A stretch of 20,564 nucleotides of DNA from Welwitschia mirabilis (GCA_051453625.1 JBOZIK010000001.1:252891243-252911806), one strand, 5' to 3'. Shown: positions 10,285-19,805, counted from the first letter of the stretch. Notes: a model not told the origin generated them from the letters alone. A program made the numbers and translations.

Positions 10285-12480
10285 ACTTGCCCTATTTGTA
10301 GAGAAGACATGTGTTTATATTATCTTCCACGTAATAAAAAGGTAGTTTACATGAAACATAGAAGATTCCTCCATAGTAATAATTCATTTAAAAAGTAGAA
10401 AAACTAATTTAATGAAAAGGTGGAATTAATATGGTTCCAAAGCATTTACCAGACTCAAATTTTGAGAAGAAAGGTGGAGAAAATAACATATAGTAATAAT
10501 ATGACAAAGAAGAAAAAAGTGTATAGGTGTAAAAAATGGTTCATGAGATATTCCTAGATGGACAAGAAAGACAACACTTAATGATCTTCCTTATTAGAAG
10601 GCAAGATAACACCTTTATATCTTAATTGTATTTGAGGCCATTGGCTACTAGTATTTTCTTGTATTCTTTTAATACTTTCATATGTCTTTATAGGATACAC
10701 ACATTTATCATAATTTGGATGTGATGCATATTGAGAAGAATATATGTGAATACTTACTTTTAACAATTTTGGACATCAAAGAAAAGTCAAACGAGAACTT
10801 AAATACATGTTAAGATTTACAGATGTTAAATCTAAGAAAATTCTTATGGTCACAAATTAATTTAAAAAAAAAAGGAATAACGTTGTTACCTCGAATAAAA
10901 TCTGTGCTCATACAAAATGAAAAGCAAATATTTTATCACATGCTGCATGACTTGAAGGTTATTATTGGTTTTAGTTTAAATTGAAAACATTAAATATGTT
11001 TGAAAAACCTTGAGCGTAAAGGATTGTAGTCACATAATTATCATATTCTCATGGAGAATTTATTACCACTATTGTTGCGAAATTATTTACTCAATGAAAA
11101 ATTCTTGTATGTGGCTAGTTATTAGTTTTATTTGTTCTTTAATGTTTTATGCTTAAAGGTAGTTGATTTAAATGTTTTGAATTTAGTGCCAAAAAACTCT
11201 TATACATACATTATGCATATTTAAATAGTATTTCCCACCTTCTTTTTTTATAATCATGATACATCTCTTAGTTCATCTAGTTGAATAGTTGTGATGTTAT
11301 GGGCCTATTAGATATACATGAATGTAAACATTTAAGAGGTAAGCTAGGTATTAAGTAAAAAGTGATGAATTTTCTATTGTTATATTAATTTATAATCAAG
11401 TATTAACATATTACTTGTTGGATGACTTATAATTATGAAGGATTTAAAGTCATGTGTAGAAAATAATGCTAGACCTGAACAATAAATAGTAAAAAAGTAT
11501 CTTCTTGATGAAGATATCCTATTATGCATGGAGTATGTTTTACTTTTCCAAAGCTAAATAGGAGAAAACAATTTTCAAAGTGTCCATACTTGTTGAAGGA
11601 TAATGTCAAGGTGGATGTTAGTGAAGATCCATTAGAGGAAGGGAAACCATACTAGGTAAATAATATAGAGTTTAATCAGTGCCGCAAGTAGGTCTTGTTC
11701 TATGGAATAGAAAAATATATTATGCAAGTATTTTTAAATAACTATTATTTTATTTAAAATAAAGTAATTAAAAAATTATTTCTAAATTACTTGCACAATG
11801 TTATATAGAGAATATAATGAGGAGATTACAGAAGAAACAATCATGGTGATAAGAAAGAAAAATAAAAATACCAATGGGTTTATTGACTTCATTTTATAAT
11901 TGCAAAATAATGTAAAATATAAGCATTATAATTTTTTATTACATTAAAAATATTACATTATCATTTCTTTTGTTAATAATTACTTGCATGGTTGATTTTA
12001 TATAGACAAGAGAAAGTAAAAATATAATTATGAAGGTGTTTTTTAGGGATATTGCTTCTTAGCAAAATCATATAATTGTTATTATGTTAAAGGATGGGTT
12101 TTTATGCCATAAGATAATGAGATACATAAAACAACTTAAAATAGTGGTGTGTGCATGGAAGCATTGACAAAGTGTAGAGAAAGTACAAAGGATACTAATT
12201 ACAAGAAATAAATGCTAGTCTATGGTGTTGTGAAATTAATTGTTAAAGTAGATTACATTGAATTTGAATAAATAGTATTCAAAGATGACTGGATGAAGAT
12301 AGAAGATGAGAAAAATGGTTGCAGATATGATTACAATTCAAATACTATTGTAGTAAATCTATAAAGTTTAAAGGAAGAAGAAAAGGTAGATGATAAACTA
12401 TTCATCTTACATCTTAGGTAATTCAAGTCTTTTATTCCAAGAACCTTTCGGATCTGTAATGGCATGTTGTACGAGGCTCA
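10285..12480 (+). pseudogene. CACTA (En/Spm) transposase TNP2 pseudogene
   Basis: Remnants of the plant TNP2 / Transposase_21 protein occur in order with many stops and frameshifts. A Cys segment (TCPICREDMC) and VYMKHRRFL with PKHLPDSNFEKK lie at 10285-10490. The hallmark HNLDVMHIEKNICE is at 10709-10750. A KDC.H segment follows near 11015, then MIHLLVHLVE at about 11255-11295. MKDLKSCVENNARPE is at 11435-11480, followed by VKKYLLDEDILLCMEY. NSGVCMEALTKCRESTKD is at 12140-12193. YGVVKLIVKVDYIEFE through ICNGML, resembling the C-terminal DUF4216 region, is at 12221-12470. The protein catalysed excision and insertion of CACTA elements. Its 5' part is missing because chromovirus F inserted just before the Cys segment. 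Motif identities are from memory of the family; the ordered series makes the call strong. Confidence 0.88.
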
Positions 12481-13539
12481 CCTTCAAGCATGAAAAATAT
12501 GTTAATAGCAAAAATAGTTTTATAAATAGGAGCAATAATTAGCTTTAAAATTTAGATACTACTTCGGTTTATAATAACGAAGATGACTTTTTCCATTCTA
12601 ATGGAGACTGAAAATGGATAGAATGACGTACTTTCATGATCAGTGTTTTAATATATGACATATAATTTCTACATTATAAGTTTACTTACTAATTTATCAT
12701 AATATTTTAAATGAATCATAGTTACATAACATTTTGTATATGTTGTTATTTGAATTATAGTTGTGAAATGGATTATAGTTTTATCTACTTCTTATTATGT
12801 GAATTTTTATATGTTGGCATTTATCAAATTGTGATGTATCATCTTGTATTTGGCTTCCACTCCGAAAACATTTATGAACATTACTAATTATAGTTGTAAA
12901 TGAAAGAAAAACTATTTAAAGAACATAGTACAAAGAACATAGAAAATACAAACCCAGAAATTGAAAAAGGTGATAGTATCTTAAACTATGATGTCAGATT
13001 TATTATTTGTTATGATATCATTTGCTAATAAATAATAACTTCTTTTAATATTAATAAACAAAATATATAAAGGAAGTAGTTCAAAAACTTTTAAAAGACA
13101 TAAGAAAAAATCAATTGGAGAAATTACTTTTGATGAATGTGCTTTTAAGGCTCAAGTCAATAAATTTTATCAACCCATTAGTTCTAACTTGAAAAATTTA
13201 TCTACTTACTTAGAATCCATAGTTCACACCCATGTGTGAATTAATATTTCTTCATGAAGAAAGCTAGAAGATTAAAGAAAGGGATTCTTATGGAGTTTAT
13301 TAAAGATATTTTTAACATTGATTTATCATAATTAAAAGAATAATGATGTTATCTGTTGTGGTGTGTATTTGTGCAAGCTTTTACATTCAAAGAGATCCTG
13401 TCAATTATAACCAAAATAGATATCTTACATAATACATCACACTAGTATAATGGGAGTTAACTTAAAATGTTGTATCCATGTTTAAGTCTATAAGTATGAG
13501 ACTCAGGTTGCTTTGCAAATGAAACTAGGAACTAAAAAT
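12481..13539. other. No recognised feature (probably rest of the CACTA element)
   Basis: AT-rich DNA downstream of the TNP2 remnant with stops in all frames. No CACTA terminal repeat (CACTA...TAGTG) or second transposon gene could be recognised. Confidence 0.4.
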
Positions 13540-13960
13540 AAATAATAATACAAGGAAATAAAGATACAATGCAAGATGCAAGATGGAATCTAAACTAATA
13601 TGTAGTGCAAATAATCCTAATACTACTTGATTTTAGCCTTATCAAAGGCTGCCCTTGATGATCTATGTCACCCAAGAAATTCTTACTAGATCAAGGACAA
13701 TTATAAACTATAAGGGTAATCAGAAAACCTAAGATATAAACATGAAAAGAAAACCAAGTTTTATATTAAAAGAGTAACAACATATGGGTTACAAAATAGT
13801 CGGGTCTCAATGAAGGATACACAACCCTCCACCAAGTACATGTCTTTCTGCAACACACGAAGATGGATCTCCTGCCCTTTGATCTCCTATTACGAGAATT
13901 TCTGATATAACGAAGATGAGAAGGAGATTCGAAAGGGGGTTTATTTATAATAACATACAG
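13540..13960. repeat. Diverged direct-repeat module, copy 1
   Basis: It shares a long series of blocks with 15140-15475 in the same orientation. Examples are TAAACTAATA, CCTTA.CAAAGG, TGATCTATGTCA against TAATCTATATCA, TCAATGAAGGATACACAACC against TCAATAAAGGATACACAACA, and TCTACAA-type tracts followed by TCCTAT.A. A shorter part (13560-13750) also resembles 14930-15130. This could be the LTRs of an old element or a segmental tandem repeat. No coding sequence or element border was found. Confidence 0.6.
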
Positions 13961-14147
13961 CAGAAAAAGACAAATGGTAGGTGCGGAAAGACGTGCTCCT
14001 TTACAACTCAGAAATAGATAAAATAGTTAAGGGTAGTTGTCAGAGTCAATTACATGTTAGTATCATCTAGACTATTATCCAGATGATAAGAGAGATGATA
14101 GCACATTATAAAATATGACTTAAATCGATGACTCATTGGTGATTCAG
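13961..14147. other. Unrecognised single-copy stretch before gap
   Basis: Less AT-rich than its surroundings. No coding frame or repeat partner was seen in the window. Confidence 0.3.
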
Positions 14148-14764
14148 NNNNNNNNNNNNNNNNNNNNNNNNNNNNNNNNNNNNNNNNNNNNNNNNNNNNN
14201 NNNNNNNNNNNNNNNNNNNNNNNNNNNNNNNNNNNNNNNNNNNNNNNNNNNNNNNNNNNNNNNNNNNNNNNNNNNNNNNNNNNNNNNNNNNNNNNNNNNN
14301 NNNNNNNNNNNNNNNNNNNNNNNNNNNNNNNNNNNNNNNNNNNNNNNNNNNNNNNNNNNNNNNNNNNNNNNNNNNNNNNNNNNNNNNNNNNNNNNNNNNN
14401 NNNNNNNNNNNNNNNNNNNNNNNNNNNNNNNNNNNNNNNNNNNNNNNNNNNNNNNNNNNNNNNNNNNNNNNNNNNNNNNNNNNNNNNNNNNNNNNNNNNN
14501 NNNNNNNNNNNNNNNNNNNNNNNNNNNNNNNNNNNNNNNNNNNNNNNNNNNNNNNNNNNNNNNNNNNNNNNNNNNNNNNNNNNNNNNNNNNNNNNNNNNN
14601 NNNNNNNNNNNNNNNNNNNNNNNNNNNNNNNNNNNNNNNNNNNNNNNNNNNNNNNNNNNNNNNNNNNNNNNNNNNNNNNNNNNNNNNNNNNNNNNNNNNN
14701 NNNNNNNNNNNNNNNNNNNNNNNNNNNNNNNNNNNNNNNNNNNNNNNNNNNNNNNNNNNNNNNN
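14148..14764. other. Assembly gap, 617 N
   Basis: A run of N of non-round length, so probably a size-estimated gap, ending directly in a (CA)n tract that may have caused the break. Confidence 0.9.

Positions 14765-14810
<46 letters not shown>
14765..14810. repeat. (CA)23 microsatellite at the gap edge
   Basis: An uninterrupted CA dinucleotide run of 46 bp starting at the first base after the gap. The real array may be longer, since its left end lies in the gap. Confidence 0.95.
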
Positions 14811-14814
<4 letters not shown>

Positions 14815-14924
14815 AATAACATAGATAGGAGTAATTCAAATATCATAATTTCATTAAAGGCATAGGCAAGAAGAAAGAGAAGTAATTTAAAATGAAATAC
14901 TTATGTAATATCTAAGTAGAACAA

Positions 14925-15475
14925 TAGAAAAACAAGATAACAATATAAATAAATACACTATGCAAATGAGATGCAAGCTATATTCTAAATGTAGTATCTA
15001 TCTAATTACTAAATAAACCTATCATAAAGATCAGTCTTTTATAATCTAGATCAATTAATGAAAGTTGTCACTAGATCAAGACCATCCTAAGCTATCAAAT
15101 ACATTGAATAAAATATGAAAATAATGCAAAATTAATGTAGAAAATGAAATGCAATACATTTAAACTAATAATTTCAACCTTAACAAAGGTTTTCCTTATA
15201 ATCTATATCATAGATGAGGCTATCACGGAATTATAAGCAACATAAACCATAAGGAAGATGTATAAAATAAATAATATGAAAATAAAAATAAATTCTTAAT
15301 TAAGTTGAATAAAAAATTCATGTTACAAAGTATTAATACCTCAATAAAGGATACACAACATTATACTAAGGAAGATGTTTCTCTACAATAACAAAGGATG
15401 AACCTCCTATCATTCAATCTTCTATTATGAGATGAAAATAAAGTCGAGGGAAAAGAATGTATTTATTACAAAATA
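14925..15475. repeat. Diverged direct-repeat modules, copies 2 and 3
   Basis: The part 15140-15475 matches 13550-13960 along its length. The part 14930-15130 matches 13560-13750 and also 15190-15290, for example TATAATCTAGATCA (15041) against TATAATCTATATCA (15197) against TGATGATCTATGTCA (13656). The module is thus present about two and a half times. Copies are well diverged and full of A/T indels. No gene is seen. Confidence 0.55.
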
Positions 15476-15760
15476 GACTCTAAAATCATCAAACACTAAT
15501 AGATGCAATAACAACCCTAATAGCTGTGTAAGAAGGTGTAGGACACATGGCCAGAGTTTGGTGAAGATTGGTAGAGCATTATTTTTAGATTTCATCTTGC
15601 TAGTTATCAAGACATCGTATGGGATGATGCCATATCATACAAGTTCTAATTCAGCTGCTAGATTAATCTAGTAAGTATCCTCCTTAACTTAAACACTTCT
15701 TTTGTATGTACAGTCATTCGGATGATGAGGTGGATGATGGGCTTGTGTAAAGTATTTCTT
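15476..15760. other. No recognised feature
   Basis: A mixed-composition stretch. A 61-codon minus-strand open frame (15425-15610) has no family resemblance and overlaps the repeat edge. Confidence 0.3.
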
Positions 15761-16036
15761 GTTACTAAAAGAAATATAATCTTTAGGTCTTAAAAAATGC
15801 CTTAAATGTTTTTAAGGCATTTCTTCACAAAACGCTTCAAAAACCTATGCCTTAAAAGCCAATACACTTTTAAGATGTTTCTAAGGCATTTGAATATAAA
15901 CACCTTAAAATGTCTTAAAAAGGCCTTTTATGGCATTTTTTAAAACACCGCCTCAAAAGGACCAAAAAGGCTGTAAAATATTTTTAAGGTGTTTTATCTA
16001 ATTTGAGGTGTTTTATTAAATAAATGCCTCAAAAGT
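15760..16036. repeat. Cluster of TGCCTTAAA / TTTAAGGCA palindromes (possible CACTA subterminal region)
   Basis: A perfect 12-bp inverted repeat, AAATGCCTTAAA (15795-15806) and TTTAAGGCATTT (15811-15822), is followed by about ten degenerate copies: ATGCCTTAAAAG, CTAAGGCATTT, CACCTTAAAATG, AGGCCTTTTATGGCATTTTT, TAAGGTGTTTTA, TTGAGGTGTTTTA and ATGCCTCAAAAG. Dense short repeats in both orientations are typical of transposase-binding subterminal regions of CACTA elements. TACTAAAAGAAAT at about 15767 resembles a decayed CACTA terminus. A miniature inverted-repeat element is the alternative. Confidence 0.5.
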
Positions 16037-16156
16037 CATCATGTGAAAAAAAATTATATAAATTCATTACAATCACTGCATTTTTAATTGGCTAATTTTT
16101 AGAAGATAGAATTATAAATCCATTAATAATTTTTAGAGAATAATGTTTATAATTAT

Positions 16157-16590
16157 TTATGCATTCAATAACAAACAAGCAATTACTTGTTCTACTTCAT
16201 TAGAAAAGCTTATCTCTAGAAGATTTACAAGGGCTCTAATACATGCTTCAGTAGAAGTAATTGTAGCTTTACGATCTTTAGTACAAATAAGATATATACT
16301 AATGAATTGTGAGGATTTTCTGTAAACTTTTACCTTGACATACAAGATTAACAAGAAGACAAGAAATCCTATAAATAGTACCATCATATACCATGGATAA
16401 CCTATTTTCCAGTAAGGTGGAAAATTTGAATAAAGTATTTAGTACATCTTATCTACATGTAGCAATTAAAGTCATATTACTTTTCAATGTGGCTATCATA
16501 AATAATACTACTATAGATGAATCAAATGCTTTAGAACTAAGGAGATTAAGTAAAATGGACAAGGTACTTGCTTCAAATATTTCCATCTTA
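16157..16590 (-). pseudogene. Possible armadillo-repeat-like coding relic
   Basis: Two overlapping minus-strand frames give helix-rich, Leu-rich peptides. The right frame (about 16568 to 16310) contains ILLNLLSSKAFDSSIVVLFM and ISCLLVNLVCQGKSLQKIL, with one stop. The left frame (16387 to 16157) contains EACIRALVNLLE and NEVEQVIACLLLNA. The last pair fits the armadillo consensus (I..LV.LL...EV...A...L.NA) reasonably. ARM proteins act in protein-protein binding and, in plants, often in ubiquitin ligases. A frameshift or intron would be needed to join the two. The plus strand is also partly open here, so composition alone could explain the frames. Treat as tentative. Confidence 0.3.
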
Positions 16591-16730
16591 TTCTTATTAT
16601 GATTAACTATAATGTTAAAAAGTGATAAAGATGTAATTTCTTAAGCATGACTATTAGATGCCCTAAAAGTAGACTATAAAAATCTGAAAAGTATATCAAT
16701 GAATCCATTGTCTCTAATATATCAAAGATC

Positions 16731-16940
16731 CTAATCATCATCCTTTAATTTTGATCTAGTCTCCTGTGCTGCCTGGTATTGGCCTTTTAGGGATGGTTCA
16801 CTAAGAGTTTTGAGAATCCTTTTAGATAATGCATAAGAATCATCTTCAAAATCATGTGTTTCAATAGCAGTACACAGGAGGGATGTGGCAGTGGGTCTAA
16901 CCCCCCTCTTTAGTAGAATAAGCTTTCTTAAGATATTCAC
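16731..16940 (-). other. ORF-bearing module X, copy 1 (69 codons, unknown)
   Basis: The minus-strand frame ends KLKDDD then a stop. Its C-terminal ~46 codons (TAIETHDFEDDSYALSKR through KGQYQAAQETRSKLKDDD) are repeated in the same frame at 18726-18865, where the peptide reads TAIKTHDFEDDSYACSER through KGQCQAAQKIRSKLKNDD. Similarity starts near 16733 and ends near 16875. Reading-frame conservation between the copies hints at former coding sequence, perhaps an exon. It lies downstream of the RGG exon on the same strand. No family was recognised. Confidence 0.4.
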
Positions 16941-18050
16941 ATTACATAGGAAGAAGTCCCAAAAGGATATGGTGATATCTCAGTGAGATGTAAAGGTTTT
17001 CTCAGGATGGTATCCTTTTATCTGTGTACCAAGCTTCACCACCTTTATTTATTCTTCCCTTAATGATAGCTCTGCTACCATTATGCCATGTAAGTCCTAT
17101 CAAAAGGCCTTTTTCATAGTAACTTTATTCATGGGAATCCTTCACACCTACTAATAGCCCCTGTTATCCCTTTCCAAAGGCCCTTCCTTCTTCTTTTAAA
17201 AAGGCCCTCCTCTCTACCCATTGATCTTTTTGCCTGCTCTTCTTTACTTAATATCTCCAATCCCCTTGAGGCCTTATGATTAGTATGATTTACACCATAT
17301 CGATTACTGTATTGATGACCTTTACCATACCAACTTACAATCTATTAAATGAACTAAAATTGCAAGGAGAAAAGGGCTAGTCTAGAGATCAAACTTTGAA
17401 GTTGTGTAGGTGTATTGGCTACTACTCCTATAAGCAGTTTTTGTGTTGATGAACTACAAAAAATGATTTTCCTCCTTTCATTTGTTATGGTGTAGTCTGT
17501 TGAATGATAGGGACCATGTTATCATAAAACAAATGAGATAAGGGGCCTGTTTTCACCAAAGTGAGTTAGTTATCATATTGCTTAAGCAAGGGCATTCTGA
17601 TGAAGGAATAAGCTACAAAATCTATCGAATGCTTTTAGGAAGAATGATGTATTCAATTTAAATAGTATGATCAAAATGCAACATGGAGCATGGATAACTC
17701 TAATAAGTAAGAGGAGCAGTAATAAAGGAAAAGTGAAAGAATGAAGAGTTCAAAGATCAGAAGCTGAAGGTGGTTGAAATCTAGGGATTTGATAATGCCC
17801 ATAAATAAGCCAGTAGTTCAAAAAATAAAACTTTCTACCAGTGAGATTAAGGATATAAGAATTCCTGTCAATTATTTGCCTTTAAATAACTCTTATAAAA
17901 GGCAAACACAGGTAATGAACAGTGATAATAACTAGTAGCAATGCTGATTCTATTGAAATTTCTGTAATGTCAATTACACTTGCATAAGAGGCCATCAAGA
18001 GGGGATTATGCATGCTACAAGAATAGGGATTTTTAGATTAGAAATATTAC
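16876..18050. other. Segment present only in duplication copy 1
   Basis: Between module X and the RGG 3' flank, copy 1 has about 1.17 kb that copy 2 lacks; the equivalent point in copy 2 is 18881-18892. It is less AT-rich, with pyrimidine-rich tracts (17150-17230). The minus strand gives short Gly/Tyr/His/Arg-rich pieces (near 17290-17350) broken by stops. It is either an insertion in copy 1 or a deletion in copy 2. No transposon ends were recognised. Confidence 0.45.
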
Positions 18051-18126
18051 TTATGAATCACAACAACTCATTTCTTATAAATACTAATGAATCACATTAT
18101 CAAATATTACCTAATGTACTAGTTGA

Positions 18127-18136
18127 NNNNNNNNNN
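18127..18136. other. Assembly gap, 10 N
   Basis: Alignment to the second copy shows about 53 bases should be present here, so the N count is nominal. Confidence 0.85.
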
Positions 18137-18296
18137 ATTTTACCTTAACCACCTCCATGCATGCATCATGAATGCTTTTCATGAATTATGAATCTGTCAA
18201 ATCCTAACATGAATCATGAATCTGTCCATGGTATAAGTTGTAATCAGCAAATGTAACAATGATGCAAACAGGCTACACTGCCTTCTAATATTTGAG

Positions 18297-18409
18297 TTAT
18301 CTTCCATGACCTCTAAACCCACCTCCATGGCCCCCTCCTCTATGAAAATCTCGCCCATCTCTTCTCACACTAGGGTCACCTCTACCTCTATCGCCTTCAC
18401 CACCTCTAC
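18297..18409 (-). CDS. Duplicate last exon encoding an RGG/glycine-rich tail
   Basis: Minus-strand exon with acceptor CTAATTAG at its right edge and stop TAA at 18297-18299. It starts in phase 1 and encodes 36 residues rich in Arg and Gly: RGGEGDRGRGD, then RRDGRDFHRGGGHGGGFRG, then HGR. Length (113 nt), frame, acceptor and stop position are the same as in 19193-19305. Many amino-acid changes have accumulated, yet no stop or indel. RGG tails generally bind RNA and are arginine-methylated. The upstream exons of this copy are not visible; they would fall in the 250-N gap (18473-18722) or are absent, since module X copy 2 begins right after the gap. It is a functional gene copy, an alternative terminal exon, or a young pseudogene. 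Confidence 0.6.
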
Positions 18410-18472
18410 CTAATTAGACATACATTAAAAATATTGATTTTTAACAAAATCAAAATAACTACTACTTTTAAT

Positions 18473-18722
18473 NNNNNNNNNNNNNNNNNNNNNNNNNNNN
18501 NNNNNNNNNNNNNNNNNNNNNNNNNNNNNNNNNNNNNNNNNNNNNNNNNNNNNNNNNNNNNNNNNNNNNNNNNNNNNNNNNNNNNNNNNNNNNNNNNNNN
18601 NNNNNNNNNNNNNNNNNNNNNNNNNNNNNNNNNNNNNNNNNNNNNNNNNNNNNNNNNNNNNNNNNNNNNNNNNNNNNNNNNNNNNNNNNNNNNNNNNNNN
18701 NNNNNNNNNNNNNNNNNNNNNN
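18473..18722. other. Assembly gap, 250 N
   Basis: It lies in the intron just upstream of the duplicate last exon. The two exons upstream in the intact copy (65 and 106 nt) with their introns would need about 380 bp to fit here. Confidence 0.9.
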
Positions 18723-18725
18723 AAA

Positions 18726-18880
18726 TCATGATCGTCATTCTTTAATTTTGATCTAATCTTCTGTGCTGCCTGGCATTGTCCTTTTAGTGGTGGTTCACTA
18801 AGATTTTTATGAATCCTTTCAGAACATGCATAAGAATCATCTTCAAAATCATGTGTTTTAATAGCAGTACTAGATCAGGA
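18726..18880 (-). other. Module X, copy 2
   Basis: It repeats 16733-16875 in direct orientation, with the minus-strand frame conserved for about 46 codons (HDFEDDSYA, LSEPPLKGQ, RSKLKNDD). The frame runs into the gap on its left. It directly adjoins the 3' flank of the RGG gene (18893), so in this copy the X module follows the gene closely. Confidence 0.45.
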
Positions 18881-18892
18881 TTTGTTTATTTC

Positions 18893-19370
18893 AAACAACT
18901 CATTTCTTACAAATACCGATGAATCACAATATCAAATATTACCTAATGTACTAGTTGATAACTTACTTCCATCATTCTCAAAAGTAAACATAGCCTGATT
19001 GTTGTCAAAATGTTTTATCTTAACCATCTCCATGCATGCATCATCAATGCTTTTCATGAATCATGAATCTGTCAAATCCTAATATGAATCTGTCAAATCC
19101 TAACATGAATCATGAATTTGTCCATGGTACAAGTTGTAATAAGCAAATGTAATAATGATGTAAACAGACTGCACTAACTTCTAATATTTGAGCTATCTTC
19201 CCTGACCTCTAAACCCATCTCCATGGCCCCCTCCTCCACGAAAACCTCGTTCACCTCTTCCCCCATCAAGGCCACCTCTACTTCTACCGCCTCCACCACC
19301 TCTACCTAATTAGAAATACATTAAAAATATTGATCTTTAATAAAATCAAAATAGCTACTACTTTTAATTA
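18893..19370 (-). repeat. Tandem duplication unit, copy 2
   Basis: It matches 18060-18472 in direct orientation over 3' flank, last exon and intron start. It differs by a tandem 21-bp unit, ATGAATCTGTCAAATCCTAA plus one base, present twice at 19063-19104 and once in copy 1. Confidence 0.85.
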
Positions 19371-19805
19371 ACCAATAGAATAAGAACATCAAAAGAAACT
19401 CTAGAAGACTGGACAATCTTTGTACCTCCACAACCACCACATCCTCCATCACAATGTCCTTGGCCACCATCACCATTCTGTGCTTGACCTCTGTAGAAAT
19501 GTAGATGTTACATATGATAACATGAAGAAACGAATATATCAACTAATCAACTATAGTTACAAATTTCAATTCAAGAATCTAATGCAAATCTTTAGCCTTT
19601 AAGACACAAAATTAGAAATGACTCTTATAAAAGTCATATATTGGCATTCATCAAACTTAAATATGTTCCTCTTTTCAAATTATTAATTAAGTGCCTTACT
19701 TGAGCTGAGGAAGAAATCTTTGAAGTAGCAAAAGCTTTACAAGATCAATGTAAAACTTGTCTCCAAGGGCATCTGATGAAGCAATGACATCCTCCATCAT
19801 CTTCA
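19193..19805 (-). CDS. RGG/glycine-rich tail protein, last three exons (partial gene)
   Basis: Three minus-strand exons splice in frame. Exon 19805-19700 (106 nt, acceptor TTTTTAG, donor GTAAGG) encodes [20 protein letters not shown] and then [14 protein letters not shown], a helical segment. Exon 19490-19426 (65 nt, acceptor TTTCTACAG, donor GTACAAAG) encodes [20 protein letters not shown]. Exon 19305-19193 (113 nt, acceptor AATTAG) encodes [19 protein letters not shown], then [16 protein letters not shown] and a TAG stop. Introns are 209 and 120 bp. The codon phases at both junctions agree, which is strong evidence for a real gene. RGG tails commonly bind RNA; the protein resembles plant 'glycine-rich protein' entries, but I cannot name it. 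Two Cys in the middle exon, where Arg or Tyr is usual in such repeats, could be decay. The 5' exons lie to the right, probably beyond the window. Confidence 0.72.

Larger units (their letters stand above)
18060..18472 (-). repeat. Tandem duplication unit, copy 1 (RGG last exon and flanks)
   Basis: It matches 18893-19370 in direct orientation: 3' flank, last exon, and part of the upstream intron. The unit runs into a 250-N gap on its right. The 10-N gap at 18127-18136 stands for about 53 bp, judged from copy 2 (18959-19011). Confidence 0.85.

Noticed and set aside
10578-10766. 62-codon minus-strand ORF
   Set aside because: It is antisense to the TNP2 remnant that carries HNLDVMHIEKN on the plus strand.
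14050-14846. Long ORFs on both strands across the 617-N gap
   Set aside because: They are artefacts of translating N plus the CA repeat.
16143-16602. Two plus-strand ORFs of 60 and 69 codons
   Set aside because: No recognisable motif. The minus strand of the same interval gives the more protein-like (ARM-like) peptides, and even that is weak.
18406-18745. ORFs on both strands across the 250-N gap
   Set aside because: They consist almost entirely of N; the flanks are intron and module X edges.
19321-19602. Overlapping ORFs on both strands (73 and 60 codons)
   Set aside because: They cross intron borders of the RGG gene. The minus one reads the 65-nt exon in the wrong frame and the plus one is antisense.
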